A DNA stretch of 51,704 bases from NCBI GenBank assembly GCA_944381535.1, contig CALWLN010000162.1:1-51704 (forward strand). The letters are read 5' to 3'. The first letter of the stretch is position 1. Every line of letters starts with the position of its first letter. A program made the position numbers and the translations under genes. The notes beneath the pieces are model-generated. The model worked only from the letters and a program-made list of their open reading frames with translations, was not told where the DNA came from and did no database searches. This document shows positions 19,246 to 28,562 of the stretch, piece by piece. The DNA comes from an uncultured Lachnospiraceae bacterium (GTDB lineage: Bacteria > Bacillota > Clostridia > Lachnospirales > Lachnospiraceae).

Positions 19246-20597
19246 ATGAACTGGAACGTCTGAAGGCCGCATATCAGCCGGCACAAGTACAGGAGTTAAG
19301 TGAGGAAGACATGCGGTGGTACCGGGAGGGAAAGTTCGGAATGATGCTGCATTGGGGATTGTATTCTATTCCCGGCAAAGGGGAATGGGTGATGTTCAAT
19401 GAGCGTATGAGTGTCGGAGAGTATGCCCGTCTGGCAGAGAAATTTACTGCTGGGGATTTCAATGCAAAAGAGTGGGCGGAAGCGGCAAAACGGGCTGGAA
19501 TGAAATATATGGTCTTAACGGCAAGACATCATGACGGCTTTTGCCTGTTTGACAGTAAGGTAAGTTCTTTCAATAGTGTGAATTCAGCAGCGGGAAGGGA
19601 TTTGATTGGAGAGTATACAAAAGCCTGTAGAGAGGCGGGATTAAAGGTAGGTATTTACTATTCGCCAATGGACTGGCGTTTTCCAGGATATTTTTTCCCC
19701 AATTTGTATTTTGACAATGCAATGGAAATGCGCCGCCAATGCCACGAACAGCTGCAGGAGCTGCTGACCCAGTACGGAAAAATCGACATCCTCTGGTTTG
19801 ACGGAGAGTGGCTTGCCCACGGCGGAATCAAGGATGGAAGTCAGGGATGGTACCGGGATAAGGATTATGGGAAGGATCCGCTTTTCTTTCATGTGAATTA
19901 TTTCTGGCAATCGGAGGAAACCATTAATATGATACGCAGGCTCCAGCCAGGTATTATGGTGAATAACCGATTTGGCTGGAAAGGTGATTTTCAAGTCCGA
20001 GAACGTTATGTTGGCGGTATGCGCACGGACAAGCCATGGGAGTCCGCGGACTGTCTGGCCAATTCCTGGGGATGGATACAAAATGCCGAAATGCGAACCT
20101 TGATAGACAGTGTGCAAAACCTGGTTCGTGCTGCAGTCAGAGATGGGAATACCCTATTGAATGTGGCACCAACGCCAACCGGCGGACTGGAAGAACGGTT
20201 TGCTAAGAGACTGGCCGGGATTGGAGACTGGCTGAAGGAATTTGGAGATACCATATATGGCACAAGGGGAGGTCCTGTGCTTCCCGGAAACTGGGGTGGT
20301 TGCACTTATCGTGATGACATGATTTATGTGCATATTCTGGAATGGCATGAGGATTATGTGGTTCTCTCCGGGATACCAGGAAAAGTGGTTTCCTATACTG
20401 CAAGGAATGCCGCAGAGATTACGTTGGCGCAGACACGGGAGGGGGTCGTCATTTCCGTGCCCCGTAAGTATAGAGACTCTATAGATACCATTATTGAGCT
20501 TAAGGTGGACGGACCTATCCGCTGGGAGGGAGTGGAGCCCTTTGAACTTGGAATTTACGGCCTGGGTGATGGATTGAAAAAAGAGGAAAAACAATAG
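19242..20597 (+). CDS. GH29 alpha-L-fucosidase
   Basis: The 451-residue protein has the GH29 barrel: KFGMMLHWGLYS (31-42), TARHHDGF (93-100), KVGIYYSPMDW near 135-145 and ILWFDGEW with Asp187 as the expected nucleophile. A short beta domain closes the C-terminus. There is no signal peptide, so it should remove terminal alpha-L-fucose from imported oligosaccharides in the cytoplasm. Its start overlaps the stop of the upstream gene (ATGA), with AAAGGAGAG in front. The GH36 gene follows after 12 bp. No fucose isomerase or kinase is seen in the window, so released fucose must be handled elsewhere. Confidence 0.92.
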   Translation: MNELERLKAAYQPAQVQELSEEDMRWYREGKFGMMLHWGLYSIPGKGEWVMFNERMSVGEYARLAEKFTAGDFNAKEWAEAAKRAGMKYMVLTARHHDGFCLFDSKVSSFNSVNSAAGRDLIGEYTKACREAGLKVGIYYSPMDWRFPGYFFPNLYFDNAMEMRRQCHEQLQELLTQYGKIDILWFDGEWLAHGGIKDGSQGWYRDKDYGKDPLFFHVNYFWQSEETINMIRRLQPGIMVNNRFGWKGDFQVRERYVGGMRTDKPWESADCLANSWGWIQNAEMRTLIDSVQNLVRAAVRDGNTLLNVAPTPTGGLEERFAKRLAGIGDWLKEFGDTIYGTRGGPVLPGNWGGCTYRDDMIYVHILEWHEDYVVLSGIPGKVVSYTARNAAEITLAQTREGVVISVPRKYRDSIDTIIELKVDGPIRWEGVEPFELGIYGLGDGLKKEEKQ

Positions 20598-20609
20598 GGA
20601 GGCGTATCA

Positions 20610-22778
20610 ATGAGTATCATTTACAAGGAAAAGCATCATGTGTTTGCCATACAGATGGAGTGTACCACATACGCGTTTGCGGTCAACGCAGATGACCAGC
20701 TGGTGCATTTGTACTGGGGCAGAAAGCTGATGGACATAGAGGAGCTTGAAATCTTAGAGCAAAATCTTGAGGTGTCAGCAAATCGGGACGGGAGCTTTCG
20801 TCCCCGTCTCTTGCATAACAGTCAGTATGAATATCATGCGGGAGAATTTTATTCTTACCAGGAAAAAGCGTTGGATATTACATTCCCGGATGGTGTCAGA
20901 GGGGCGCAGCTTGTTTATGCGGGCCATAAAATTTCTGAAGATGAAAAGGAATTGCAGGTGTTTTTAAAGGACGAGTATTATCCGCTGAAGGTGACGCTGC
21001 TGTATCGTACTTATCAAGGACTTGATCTGCTGACCCGGCAGGGCGTGATTGAAAACGATGGGACGGAGATATTTAATCTGGATAAAATGCAGACGGCTAC
21101 GCTGCACTTTCCGGAAGGCGTAGGGTATCGTCTGACCCATTACGCAGGAAACTGGGGGGCGGAATACCAACGGAGGGAGCAGATGCTGGATATCTGTAGA
21201 CTGGTGATTCAGAATAATCATGGGAATACCTCCGGTCCTCAAGCGGTACCGTTCATTATGCTGGATCCATGGGGAAAAGCCGAAGAGCTTTCCGGAGACG
21301 TATATGCTGCCGCCCTTCATTGGAGTGGAAATTTCAAGATAACCTGTGAGCAGAATATGCTTGGAGAAACAGCTGTTTCAATTGGAATCAATGATGAAGA
21401 AGTCGGGATGTATCTGGAGCCGGGAAGCAGTTTTCGGACACCGGAGGTTACAGTAGGATTTTGCAGCGATGGCTTCGGCGGTGTGAGAAGGCAGTTTTAT
21501 GACTATCAGCTGGATTACCTGCTTCCAAAGCGCAGTGCCCATACGCCGTTTCCTGTGCTGTATAATTCCTTTTATCCCTATGGATTTGATATTGACGAGG
21601 AAAAAATAGAGGGGCTGATGCAACGTGCGGCGGATATTGGTGTGGAATTGTTTGTGATTGACGATGGATGGATGCCTGGACGGGACTGTGATAAAAAGGG
21701 ACTGGGAGACTGGTACGCCTGTCCGAAACGTTTTCCCCATGGGTTGAAGCCCCTTTCCAAAGAAGCGCATAGACTTGGCATGAAATTCGGATTGTGGGTT
21801 GAGCCGGAGATGGTAAACCCGGACAGCGATTTGTATCGGGCGCATCCAGACTGGGTGCTACAAAGCCCCAACAGGTCCCAAACTCTTTCACGGAACCAGC
21901 TGGCGTTGAACCTGGCAAGAGAGGAGGTCGTAGAGTATCTTTTGGGAGTGTTGGAGGAATTGGTGGAAGATTATGAGCTGGATTATCTAAAATGGGACAT
22001 GAATCGGTACATTTCCGATTTTGGCTGGCCGGAAAGTACAAAAATGCAGCGGGAACGGCTGCCGGTCACATTGATAGAAAATGTATATCGAATTTGGGAG
22101 CATCTAAATAAAAAATATCCCCATTTGCTGCTGGAGAATTGCGCCCATGGAGGAGCTAGAACGGATTACGGTATGCTGCAATATGCGGACCGTATCAACC
22201 GCAGTGATAATAACAGTCCGGTAGATGTTTTGCTTTTGCACGAGGGGTTTACGGATATGATGGTACCGAAACTGGCCGGAGGGGCGGGAAATTTAAACGG
22301 AGACATGCGTATTCCTTATGCCTTTCGAGAAAATCTCGGCTTTACAGGTTCTTTGAGTATCGGCGCAAATCTACTTACCTGCGGCGCAGAATATTTGACC
22401 GCCCTTAAAAAGAGCATTGCTCAGTTTAAGCTGGAGAGAGAGGATTTGCAGAATTCCTACATATACCATCTGCTTTCCGCCAGAGAGGGAGCATATACGG
22501 TATGGCAGTATGTGAGACGGGATAGAAGAGCCTTTACCCTATTCGGATTTTGTTACGGTAGGCATTACCCGGATACCAGGCTTCACCGCATACAGATGGC
22601 AGGGTTATGCCCGGATACGGTATATGAATGCGTGGCGGACGAGAACTGTCCCCAGGAGATAGGTAAAAGGTATACGGGCCGTACTTTAATGCAGATTGGC
22701 TTACAGTTGCCGATAGAAGAGAATTTTGCGGCTATGCGCAGAGTGTTTCGTGTGGTGGAGAAAGGACAGATAAAATGA
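20610..22778 (+). CDS. GH36 alpha-galactosidase
   Basis: The 722-residue protein has the full GH36 layout: an N-terminal beta-supersandwich (1-320), a barrel with FVIDDGWMPGRD near 350 and WVEPEMVNPDSDL near 397, KWDMNR with nucleophile Asp463, and RSDNNSP with Asp533 as the acid/base. A C-terminal beta domain follows. The ENCAHGGARTDYGM segment differs from the common ENCSSGGGRFDPGM of plant-oligosaccharide enzymes, so a non-raffinose substrate or another subgroup is possible. GGGAGG precedes the ATG, and the stop overlaps the next start (ATGA at 22775). The protein has no signal peptide and should remove terminal alpha-galactose inside the cell. It is intact, unlike the Sip1-type GH36 at 73-1296. 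Confidence 0.93.
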   Translation: MSIIYKEKHHVFAIQMECTTYAFAVNADDQLVHLYWGRKLMDIEELEILEQNLEVSANRDGSFRPRLLHNSQYEYHAGEFYSYQEKALDITFPDGVRGAQLVYAGHKISEDEKELQVFLKDEYYPLKVTLLYRTYQGLDLLTRQGVIENDGTEIFNLDKMQTATLHFPEGVGYRLTHYAGNWGAEYQRREQMLDICRLVIQNNHGNTSGPQAVPFIMLDPWGKAEELSGDVYAAALHWSGNFKITCEQNMLGETAVSIGINDEEVGMYLEPGSSFRTPEVTVGFCSDGFGGVRRQFYDYQLDYLLPKRSAHTPFPVLYNSFYPYGFDIDEEKIEGLMQRAADIGVELFVIDDGWMPGRDCDKKGLGDWYACPKRFPHGLKPLSKEAHRLGMKFGLWVEPEMVNPDSDLYRAHPDWVLQSPNRSQTLSRNQLALNLAREEVVEYLLGVLEELVEDYELDYLKWDMNRYISDFGWPESTKMQRERLPVTLIENVYRIWEHLNKKYPHLLLENCAHGGARTDYGMLQYADRINRSDNNSPVDVLLLHEGFTDMMVPKLAGGAGNLNGDMRIPYAFRENLGFTGSLSIGANLLTCGAEYLTALKKSIAQFKLEREDLQNSYIYHLLSAREGAYTVWQYVRRDRRAFTLFGFCYGRHYPDTRLHRIQMAGLCPDTVYECVADENCPQEIGKRYTGRTLMQIGLQLPIEENFAAMRRVFRVVEKGQIK

Positions 22779-24895
22779 CGAAGGCACAATGGATTTGGCT
22801 GAACCGGGAAAAATACCCGGAATATGCGGACAGTCCCATATCGGTATTTCATCCCGGCATGAAAACATGCAAATATGTGATCGCGGAGTTTCAAAAGCAG
22901 CTTGCTTTTGATAAAATAGCCACAAGGATCACCATGGATATTTCTGCGGATGTGAAATTCTGGCTGTATGTCAATGGTATCTATATAGGAGCGGGCCCGG
23001 TCTGTGCAGGTGGTGATTATGGAATCATTGAGCCTATGCCATGGCAATATTATAATACTTATGAGGTCACCATTGGAGCTTCGGAGCTTGAAATATATGT
23101 GATGGTCCAGAATAGGCCGTCACAGATGTGTGATATGTCTCAGGGCAGAAATGGCTTATATGCGTCAGTGATGGTGGAGTTTGATGATGGAACCAGCCAA
23201 TGCTTTGGCACGGACGATTCCTGGAAGGTAAGAGTCAGCGCGCGGCATTTTGAACTAAATAAGGTGGATTTTACCATAAAACCTAATGACTGGGAAAATG
23301 CGTGTATCGTGGAAAATGTATGGCGGCTTCGGAAACCAGGCATCCCCATGTTGGACGAGGAGAAAATTTTTCCCGAAAATGTTTTGCCGTTGACAGTGGC
23401 ACCTGGCGGGACGAAGGAGGTGGTTTGTTATTTTGACAAAATCTATTCGCTTTATCACAGGCTGAAAATCTGCGGAGAGACCTCCTACATCGTTCTGATA
23501 AAGGATTTTGAAAAAGAAGAAGACAAGGCGGTGAAAATATCGGAGCTCATTATTGGAGAAGGCCCCTTGGATTTTCGTGGATTATCCATGGCAAGTGCCG
23601 GGGGCATGAAGCTGTATCTGTATAATACTGGAAACGAGCCGCTGAGGGTGGATGAGATTTCGGGCAGCTTTGTACATTATCCGGTTACGGAGGAAGGACG
23701 CTTTTTCTGTTCGGAGCCATGTCTGAACAAAATATTTGATATGGGAAAGCACACGCTGAAAATTTGCCGACAGACCATAGAGTTGGACAGTCCTCTCCAC
23801 CAGGAGAATCTGGGATGTGCGGGAGACTATTTTATCGCAAGTCTCATGAACTATTATACCTATGGAGATGGCCGGCTTACCAGACTGGATATTGTTCGAA
23901 TCGGGGATTGCCTTAAAATGTACCGCGGTTATATGTTTCATACCACCTACGGTATGATTTGGATTATGATGGTTTACGACTATTACATGTATACCGGGGA
24001 TCAAAGCATACTGCACGAGGTATGGGAAGCGATGTGCCTGCTGCTGGAAAGAATGGATTCCTATACGGACCGCTATGGAATCATAACGCATCCGCCAAGT
24101 TACATGTTTGTGGACTGGATAATGGTTGATGGGATGAGTCTGCATCATCCGCCTATGGCATTGGGGCAGGCGGTTTTAAATGCTTTTTACTATGGAGGTC
24201 TGACAACCGCCGTTAAAATAGGTGAGATAGTTGAGGAGAAGGGTGTTTTCAAACAGCAGAAATGCTATGAAGAACGTGCCAGCCTTTTGAAAGCGTCCTT
24301 TCAGCACACTTTTTATGATGAGGAAAAAGGTCTGTATTTTGATGGCTGTAACGATACCTATGAACCGTTGAAATGGCTGCCGGAGAATGTGGACAAACGA
24401 TACTTTTCCTGGCATACAAATACTCTGGCGGTTTTGTATGATATTGCTCCCAAAGCAGAGCACAGACGTATCATGAAGACGATTCTGGGTGATATGAGCC
24501 TGATTCATCCGCAGCCTTATTTTATGCATTTTGTATTGGAGGCAATCTATAAGGCGGGATTGTTTCAAGAATACGGAATTGCTCAGCTGTTGCGCTGGAG
24601 GGGGATGACAGAATTTGAGAAAGGACTTGCGGAGGGTTGGTTCGATATGTCCGGGTATGGATTTGATTACAGTCACGTATGGAGCGGAACACCCACGTAT
24701 CAGCTTCCCTCTAAGCTGTCCGGTCTTAAGTTGATAGAACCGGGGTTTCGGAAAATCTGTCTGAAACCGGATTTGCATGGATTGCAATTCGCGCACATAC
24801 GGATACCTACACCTTATGGATTTATAGAGATAAAGCTGGAACAGGGAAAAGAACCGATTATTTTCGTGCCGGAAGGCATTGAGGTTGTTTCATAG
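22775..24895 (+). CDS. GH78-like (alpha-L-rhamnosidase family) six-hairpin glycosidase
   Basis: The 706-residue protein has an N-terminal beta-sandwich (WIWLNREKYP; about 1-180), a second beta domain, an (alpha/alpha)6 barrel (about 310-640) and a small C-terminal beta domain, as in GH78. The usual CPxRDERLGWTGD motif reads DSPLHQENLGCAGD (338-351). Glu344 still occupies the general-acid place, but the neighbouring Arg-Asp is lost. AEGWFD with Glu620 may hold the base, followed by SHVWSGTPTYQL, typical of the family. Substrate may therefore differ from simple alpha-L-rhamnosides. The start overlaps the GH36 stop. There is no signal peptide, so a cytoplasmic role on imported oligosaccharides is likely. 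Confidence 0.82.
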   Translation: MTKAQWIWLNREKYPEYADSPISVFHPGMKTCKYVIAEFQKQLAFDKIATRITMDISADVKFWLYVNGIYIGAGPVCAGGDYGIIEPMPWQYYNTYEVTIGASELEIYVMVQNRPSQMCDMSQGRNGLYASVMVEFDDGTSQCFGTDDSWKVRVSARHFELNKVDFTIKPNDWENACIVENVWRLRKPGIPMLDEEKIFPENVLPLTVAPGGTKEVVCYFDKIYSLYHRLKICGETSYIVLIKDFEKEEDKAVKISELIIGEGPLDFRGLSMASAGGMKLYLYNTGNEPLRVDEISGSFVHYPVTEEGRFFCSEPCLNKIFDMGKHTLKICRQTIELDSPLHQENLGCAGDYFIASLMNYYTYGDGRLTRLDIVRIGDCLKMYRGYMFHTTYGMIWIMMVYDYYMYTGDQSILHEVWEAMCLLLERMDSYTDRYGIITHPPSYMFVDWIMVDGMSLHHPPMALGQAVLNAFYYGGLTTAVKIGEIVEEKGVFKQQKCYEERASLLKASFQHTFYDEEKGLYFDGCNDTYEPLKWLPENVDKRYFSWHTNTLAVLYDIAPKAEHRRIMKTILGDMSLIHPQPYFMHFVLEAIYKAGLFQEYGIAQLLRWRGMTEFEKGLAEGWFDMSGYGFDYSHVWSGTPTYQLPSKLSGLKLIEPGFRKICLKPDLHGLQFAHIRIPTPYGFIEIKLEQGKEPIIFVPEGIEVVS

Positions 24896-24940
24896 AAAAT
24901 GAAAACAGTAGAATTTGTATGATGGGAGAGTGTACAGAGT

Positions 24941-25687
24941 ATGAGAGTGATAAAAGACATTTGTTACTGCCAGGTGGAGGATGATAGTCGTAAGCTGGAT
25001 CTTTATCTGCCGGAGGCGGAGGAGTTTTCCGTATTTATCTATTTTCACGGCGGAGGGCTGGGGGATGGTGATAAAATAGACGGAGAGCAGTTTGCAAGCT
25101 ATCTGACGGACAGAAATATTGCCGTTATCACTGCAAATTACCGCATGTATCCGGTGGCTGTCTATCCACAGTTTATCCAGGATGCAGCAGATGTGGTGGC
25201 ATGGGCTTATCGGCGCATGTGCGATTATGGAATATGTCAGAAGTTTTTTGTTGGCGGAAGCTCGGCCGGTGCGTATCTGTCCATGATGTTATGCTTTGAT
25301 GAAACCTATTTATTGCATGCCGGAATAAAACCGGGTGATATTGACGGATATATCCATGATGCCGGGCAGCCTACATGCCATTTTAATGTTTTACATGAGC
25401 GGGGAATGGATTTGAAACGTGTCGTTGTGGATGATGCGGCACCCCTGTACCATATCGGTACACAAAGTGCGTTTCCGCCGATGCTCTTTCTGGTTTCAGA
25501 CAATGATATTGAATGCAGATACGAACAGACAATGCTTATAGTAGCAACTATGAAATATTTTGGATATAAAAACTATACTGTCAAGGTCATGCACGGGACC
25601 CACTGTCAGTATGTGTTCGAGAAGGACGAAAAAGGAGAAAGCATATTTGGACAGCTGATTTGCGGATTTTTGGAGCAAATTAAATAA
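24941..25687 (+). CDS. Alpha/beta hydrolase (carbohydrate esterase-like)
   Basis: The 248-residue protein is an alpha/beta hydrolase of the HGGG class: FHGGGLGDGD near 36-45 forms the oxyanion hole, GGSSAGA holds nucleophile Ser108, SDND near residue 187 gives the acid, and HGTHCQYV near 219 gives the His. It has no signal peptide. Such proteins next to glycosidases are often acetyl- or feruloyl-esterases. It would be the third predicted esterase in this operon, after the SGNH and SASA enzymes. GGGAGAG lies about 10 bp before the ATG and 45 bp separate it from GH78. The substrate cannot be read from the sequence. Confidence 0.8.
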   Translation: MRVIKDICYCQVEDDSRKLDLYLPEAEEFSVFIYFHGGGLGDGDKIDGEQFASYLTDRNIAVITANYRMYPVAVYPQFIQDAADVVAWAYRRMCDYGICQKFFVGGSSAGAYLSMMLCFDETYLLHAGIKPGDIDGYIHDAGQPTCHFNVLHERGMDLKRVVVDDAAPLYHIGTQSAFPPMLFLVSDNDIECRYEQTMLIVATMKYFGYKNYTVKVMHGTHCQYVFEKDEKGESIFGQLICGFLEQIK

Positions 25688-25709
25688 AGAAATAGGAGGA
25701 ATGCCGGTT

Positions 25710-26003
25710 ATGGCGGAATTATTTGAAATCATTATGATAGTCAGTTTTGGTATCTCGTGGCCGATGAATGTTGTTAAATCCTATCGGGCAAGGACAACAA
25801 AGGGAAAGAGTCTGCCTTTTTTACTTCTGATATTCATAGGCTATGTTGCGGGAATCATATCGAAATTTGTAAACCCTGTTTATATGGCTGAGTTTTCAAG
25901 TAAGTGGTATGTGTTATTCTTCTATGTTTTAAATCTCATCATGGTAGGAACGGATTTGTGCTTGTATTATAGGAATTATAAGCTCGACAAAAAAGCACGG
26001 TAA
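25710..26003 (+). CDS. SemiSWEET/PQ-loop-like small membrane protein
   Basis: The start at ATG 25710 is preferred because AGGAGGA (25694-25700) ends 9 bp earlier. The other in-frame ATG at 25701 touches the site. The 97-residue product has three hydrophobic segments (about 3-18, 33-52 and 63-84), with SWPMNVVKSYRARTTKGKS between the first two, in the place and style of a PQ-loop. Bacterial SemiSWEETs are of this size and form dimers that let mono- or disaccharides equilibrate across the membrane. It is the last gene of the rightward operon, before a strong terminator. A sugar-export or sugar-balancing role is a guess; it could be another three-helix membrane protein. Confidence 0.65.
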   Translation: MAELFEIIMIVSFGISWPMNVVKSYRARTTKGKSLPFLLLIFIGYVAGIISKFVNPVYMAEFSSKWYVLFFYVLNLIMVGTDLCLYYRNYKLDKKAR

Positions 26004-26028
26004 AAGTGTCACCCTTACCCGGAAACTG

Positions 26029-26074
26029 AAAAGGCTCCGCTATCAGAGTTGTCTCTGACGGCGGAGCCTTTTTG
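26029..26074. terminator. Strong bidirectional terminator between convergent transcripts
   Basis: AAAAGGCTCCGC (26029-26040) pairs perfectly with GCGGAGCCTTTT (26061-26072). Inside it, TCAGAG and CTCTGA pair around a TTGT loop. T and A tracts on both sides let it end the rightward esterase/SemiSWEET operon and the leftward AraC gene. Confidence 0.92.
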
Positions 26075-26128
26075 CAACTGCTCAGATATTGAACGGCTTC
26101 GACCTGTTGTGTTTTAGGCTGCTTCTAT

Positions 26129-28300
26129 TTAAGAGGATACGGATTTTCCCGCATTTTTGCGAAATGCGGCGGGAGTAGTTCCAGTAGCGTTTTTAAAAGC
26201 CTTGATAAAGGAAGATACGTCCATATAACCAATTTCCTCGCTGATTTGCATGACGGAGCATGAGGTTTCTGTCAATAATTCATAGGCTTTCTGCATACGG
26301 ATACTAAGCTCGTATTCCTTGTAGGTCTGATTTGTTGCCAGACGTATGTAATGATTAATCTGCTTTGGCGGAAGCTTGAATATTTCAGCGATTCTGTTCA
26401 GACTGATATCGTATTCCAGGGCATGGTCATCAATGTATTTTTTTATGCGCAGAGAGAGGTCATTTTCATACTGCTCCTTTTGCTGCTCCAATCTGTCAAA
26501 CATCCGGTTTAACAGGGCTCTCAGTTCATGATGGGCACTCTCAAGACTGCGGTACAGCAGCAGTGCGCCGGATTCCTCCGGAAGGATGGGAATCTCCAGA
26601 TCATAAGCAGTCTGCACCAGTTTGCTCACAATATCCGCCATGATGTTTCGCTGAAGTAAGTTGCTGGGGTACCGCTGTGCAATCATATCCATCAACTGGT
26701 CTAGATATTCTAGGGCACTGCCTCTGTTTTGTTCACGAATGGCGGTTATCATCAGGATAAGAGAATGATTGTGATACCAGTAATTGCCTATTCCCGTGGA
26801 ATCAGTACCCGTTTCCACCACTTCGGAGGCCTGGGTGGAATAATAGGAAACCGGAATTTTTTCAAGGGAAGTGACAATTAGGCTTTTTGATACGGTAAAG
26901 GAGACCTCACCCTCGGAAGCGGCAATGGCTTCCAGCAAATCATAGGCCTCGCCTGCGGTGCTTTCCAATAGAAAGCTGCAAATTACAATCACCTGGTTTT
27001 CGGGCAGCCGCAAGGTATAATAATGCTGTTCCTCATCCGATAAACGTTCGATGGAGCCGAGAATTTCCGGTTGGATTTCCTGCTGGAAGGATAACACAAA
27101 AACGCAGAAGAAAGAGCCGTTTAAGTCAATATTGAGTTCCTCCATCTGTTGTAAAATATATTGATTAATGTTTCCATTCAGTATCAGCAACAGAATCTGC
27201 TGCTTCAACATGGAGGTTTGACTGTGAAGCAGGTCGATTTGCTCTTTTATCTGCTGTTTCCCCAGGGTATTCTGCTGATGAATCATGGTAAAGGCGTGTT
27301 CAATCTGTTTTATCTGATTCGGATTCGCAGAGTTTAAATTGCTTTGGGGGAACATAGCTTGTATCTTTTCTGCCATCCGGCGAATGGGCTCATTCTGTCT
27401 GCGTATAACCAGAATCACAAGTCCGATAATCAGTATCATCGACAGACACAGAAAGGTGAAAATAATCGTGCGGAAACGATTCAGACCACTATACCACCCG
27501 CCGTCAGGTATGGAGTCAAAAATAATAACGGTTTCGTTGTCGGACCGGGCGGCAATATAATCATCGTTGGCATAAATGTTGTCTGTCCAGGAAAAATCAC
27601 CAAGCAGTAAAATATTTTCACCTATCAGATGTTGATTTTGGTAATATATGGAAATCGATTCAAATAGTTTTCCCGTAGCTATATTAATTCGATCTGCAAT
27701 ATCCTGCCTGTTTAAAACAAAGCCCATGACAGCAGTAGGAGTCTGGATGTCCCGTTTCAGGCGAAGAGGATATAAAATCAAAAAATAATCATTATACATT
27801 TCAGCAATGGTTCCCTGCTCGTTCATTTCCAGTCCTCTGATAAATGACTTTAGAGCTTCTATTTTGCTGTTGTCGGATAAATAGTTATTTCGGGAAGGCT
27901 GAAAATATTCGTGAAAGGAGATTTTCGCATTTTTCATAAAAAAGTCGCCGGAATCAATATAGTAAAGGAAATACTCTTTGCATAGTACGGAATAGGATTG
28001 ATATTGGGTAAAATGCTGTAGTAGTTCCACCTGACGATAGGGGTCACCACCAAGAAAATCTGGCTGATAGTGGATGCTGGTAGAGACGCTTTCGCTGATG
28101 TCCTTGAGTATTTCAAGCTGGTTTTCCAGGTCGTTTGCAGCAAGACGCAGTTGGGTATATTCCGTATTTTCAGCGGTGGTATTCAATTCCCTAACTGAAA
28201 ACCAGACTGTGATAAGTCCGATTACGGCACAACCAATCAATACAATGCTGATATAGGATAAATACTGATTGATGGTGGTAAAGGTTGCCCTGATTTTCAT
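26129..28300 (-). CDS. AraC-family regulator with extracellular sensor domain and two membrane helices
   Basis: The start is set at 28300 (MKIRATF) because AGGGAGG lies just before it; the frame extends 24 codons further upstream without a site. The 723-residue protein has TM1 (about 15-36), an extracellular sensor (about 37-275) likely of the Cache type, TM2 (about 278-299), a juxtamembrane helical linker with coiled-coil character and a middle domain. The C-terminal AraC double helix-turn-helix (about 625-720) contains ISLNRIAEIF and MQISEEIGYMDVSSFIKAF. Such sensors detect extracellular oligosaccharides or binding-protein complexes and activate adjacent sugar operons. It is transcribed away from the transporter operon, across a 262-bp region with two copies of the bipartite motif, so it probably controls that operon and the rest of the locus. 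Confidence 0.92.
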   Translation of the reverse strand: MKIRATFTTINQYLSYISIVLIGCAVIGLITVWFSVRELNTTAENTEYTQLRLAANDLENQLEILKDISESVSTSIHYQPDFLGGDPYRQVELLQHFTQYQSYSVLCKEYFLYYIDSGDFFMKNAKISFHEYFQPSRNNYLSDNSKIEALKSFIRGLEMNEQGTIAEMYNDYFLILYPLRLKRDIQTPTAVMGFVLNRQDIADRINIATGKLFESISIYYQNQHLIGENILLLGDFSWTDNIYANDDYIAARSDNETVIIFDSIPDGGWYSGLNRFRTIIFTFLCLSMILIIGLVILVIRRQNEPIRRMAEKIQAMFPQSNLNSANPNQIKQIEHAFTMIHQQNTLGKQQIKEQIDLLHSQTSMLKQQILLLILNGNINQYILQQMEELNIDLNGSFFCVFVLSFQQEIQPEILGSIERLSDEEQHYYTLRLPENQVIVICSFLLESTAGEAYDLLEAIAASEGEVSFTVSKSLIVTSLEKIPVSYYSTQASEVVETGTDSTGIGNYWYHNHSLILMITAIREQNRGSALEYLDQLMDMIAQRYPSNLLQRNIMADIVSKLVQTAYDLEIPILPEESGALLLYRSLESAHHELRALLNRMFDRLEQQKEQYENDLSLRIKKYIDDHALEYDISLNRIAEIFKLPPKQINHYIRLATNQTYKEYELSIRMQKAYELLTETSCSVMQISEEIGYMDVSSFIKAFKNATGTTPAAFRKNAGKSVSS

Positions 28301-28396
28301 AATAAATTGCCTCCCTGTTTCTTTGAAATACAAAAGCTTTATTACTTTTATTATATCGTGCATACAGTGCATAAGTCAAATGGGAGCCTTGTTTTC

Positions 28397-28422
28397 CAAT
28401 TGCCTATCCTATTTTTCTTATT
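28397..28422 (+). promoter_or_regulatory. Candidate AraC operator (site B1)
   Basis: CAATT (28397-28401), ten bases, TTTTTCTTATT (28412-28422) match site A at 8425-8450 in both halves and in spacing. It lies about 100 bp before the AraC start codon, on the opposite strand, and about 140 bp before the hydrolase gene. It may serve autoregulation or act together with site B2. Binding is inferred from the repeat only. Confidence 0.42.
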
Positions 28423-28472
28423 GTGGCTGGGAAGGCCGGAAATAAGGGAAAAATGGCACAATTCAACTTTTC

Positions 28473-28536
28473 CCATTGGATGTCCTTTTTTTCTTGTTGA
28501 TTTTTCAAGTTCTGTCATTCAAAGTATAGATATAAC
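28473..28536 (+). promoter_or_regulatory. Candidate AraC operator (site B2) and promoter of the transporter operon
   Basis: CCATT (28473-28477), ten bases, TTTTTCTTGTT (28488-28498) is a near copy of sites A and B1. TATAGA at 28525-28530 is a fair -10 box. The -35 position (around 28502-28507) has no consensus and directly abuts the motif, the layout expected for an AraC activator. The start codon at 28563 follows, with AGGAGG 8 bp before it. Confidence 0.42.
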
Positions 28537-28562
28537 AGGAACACACCAGGAGGAAAAGCACA

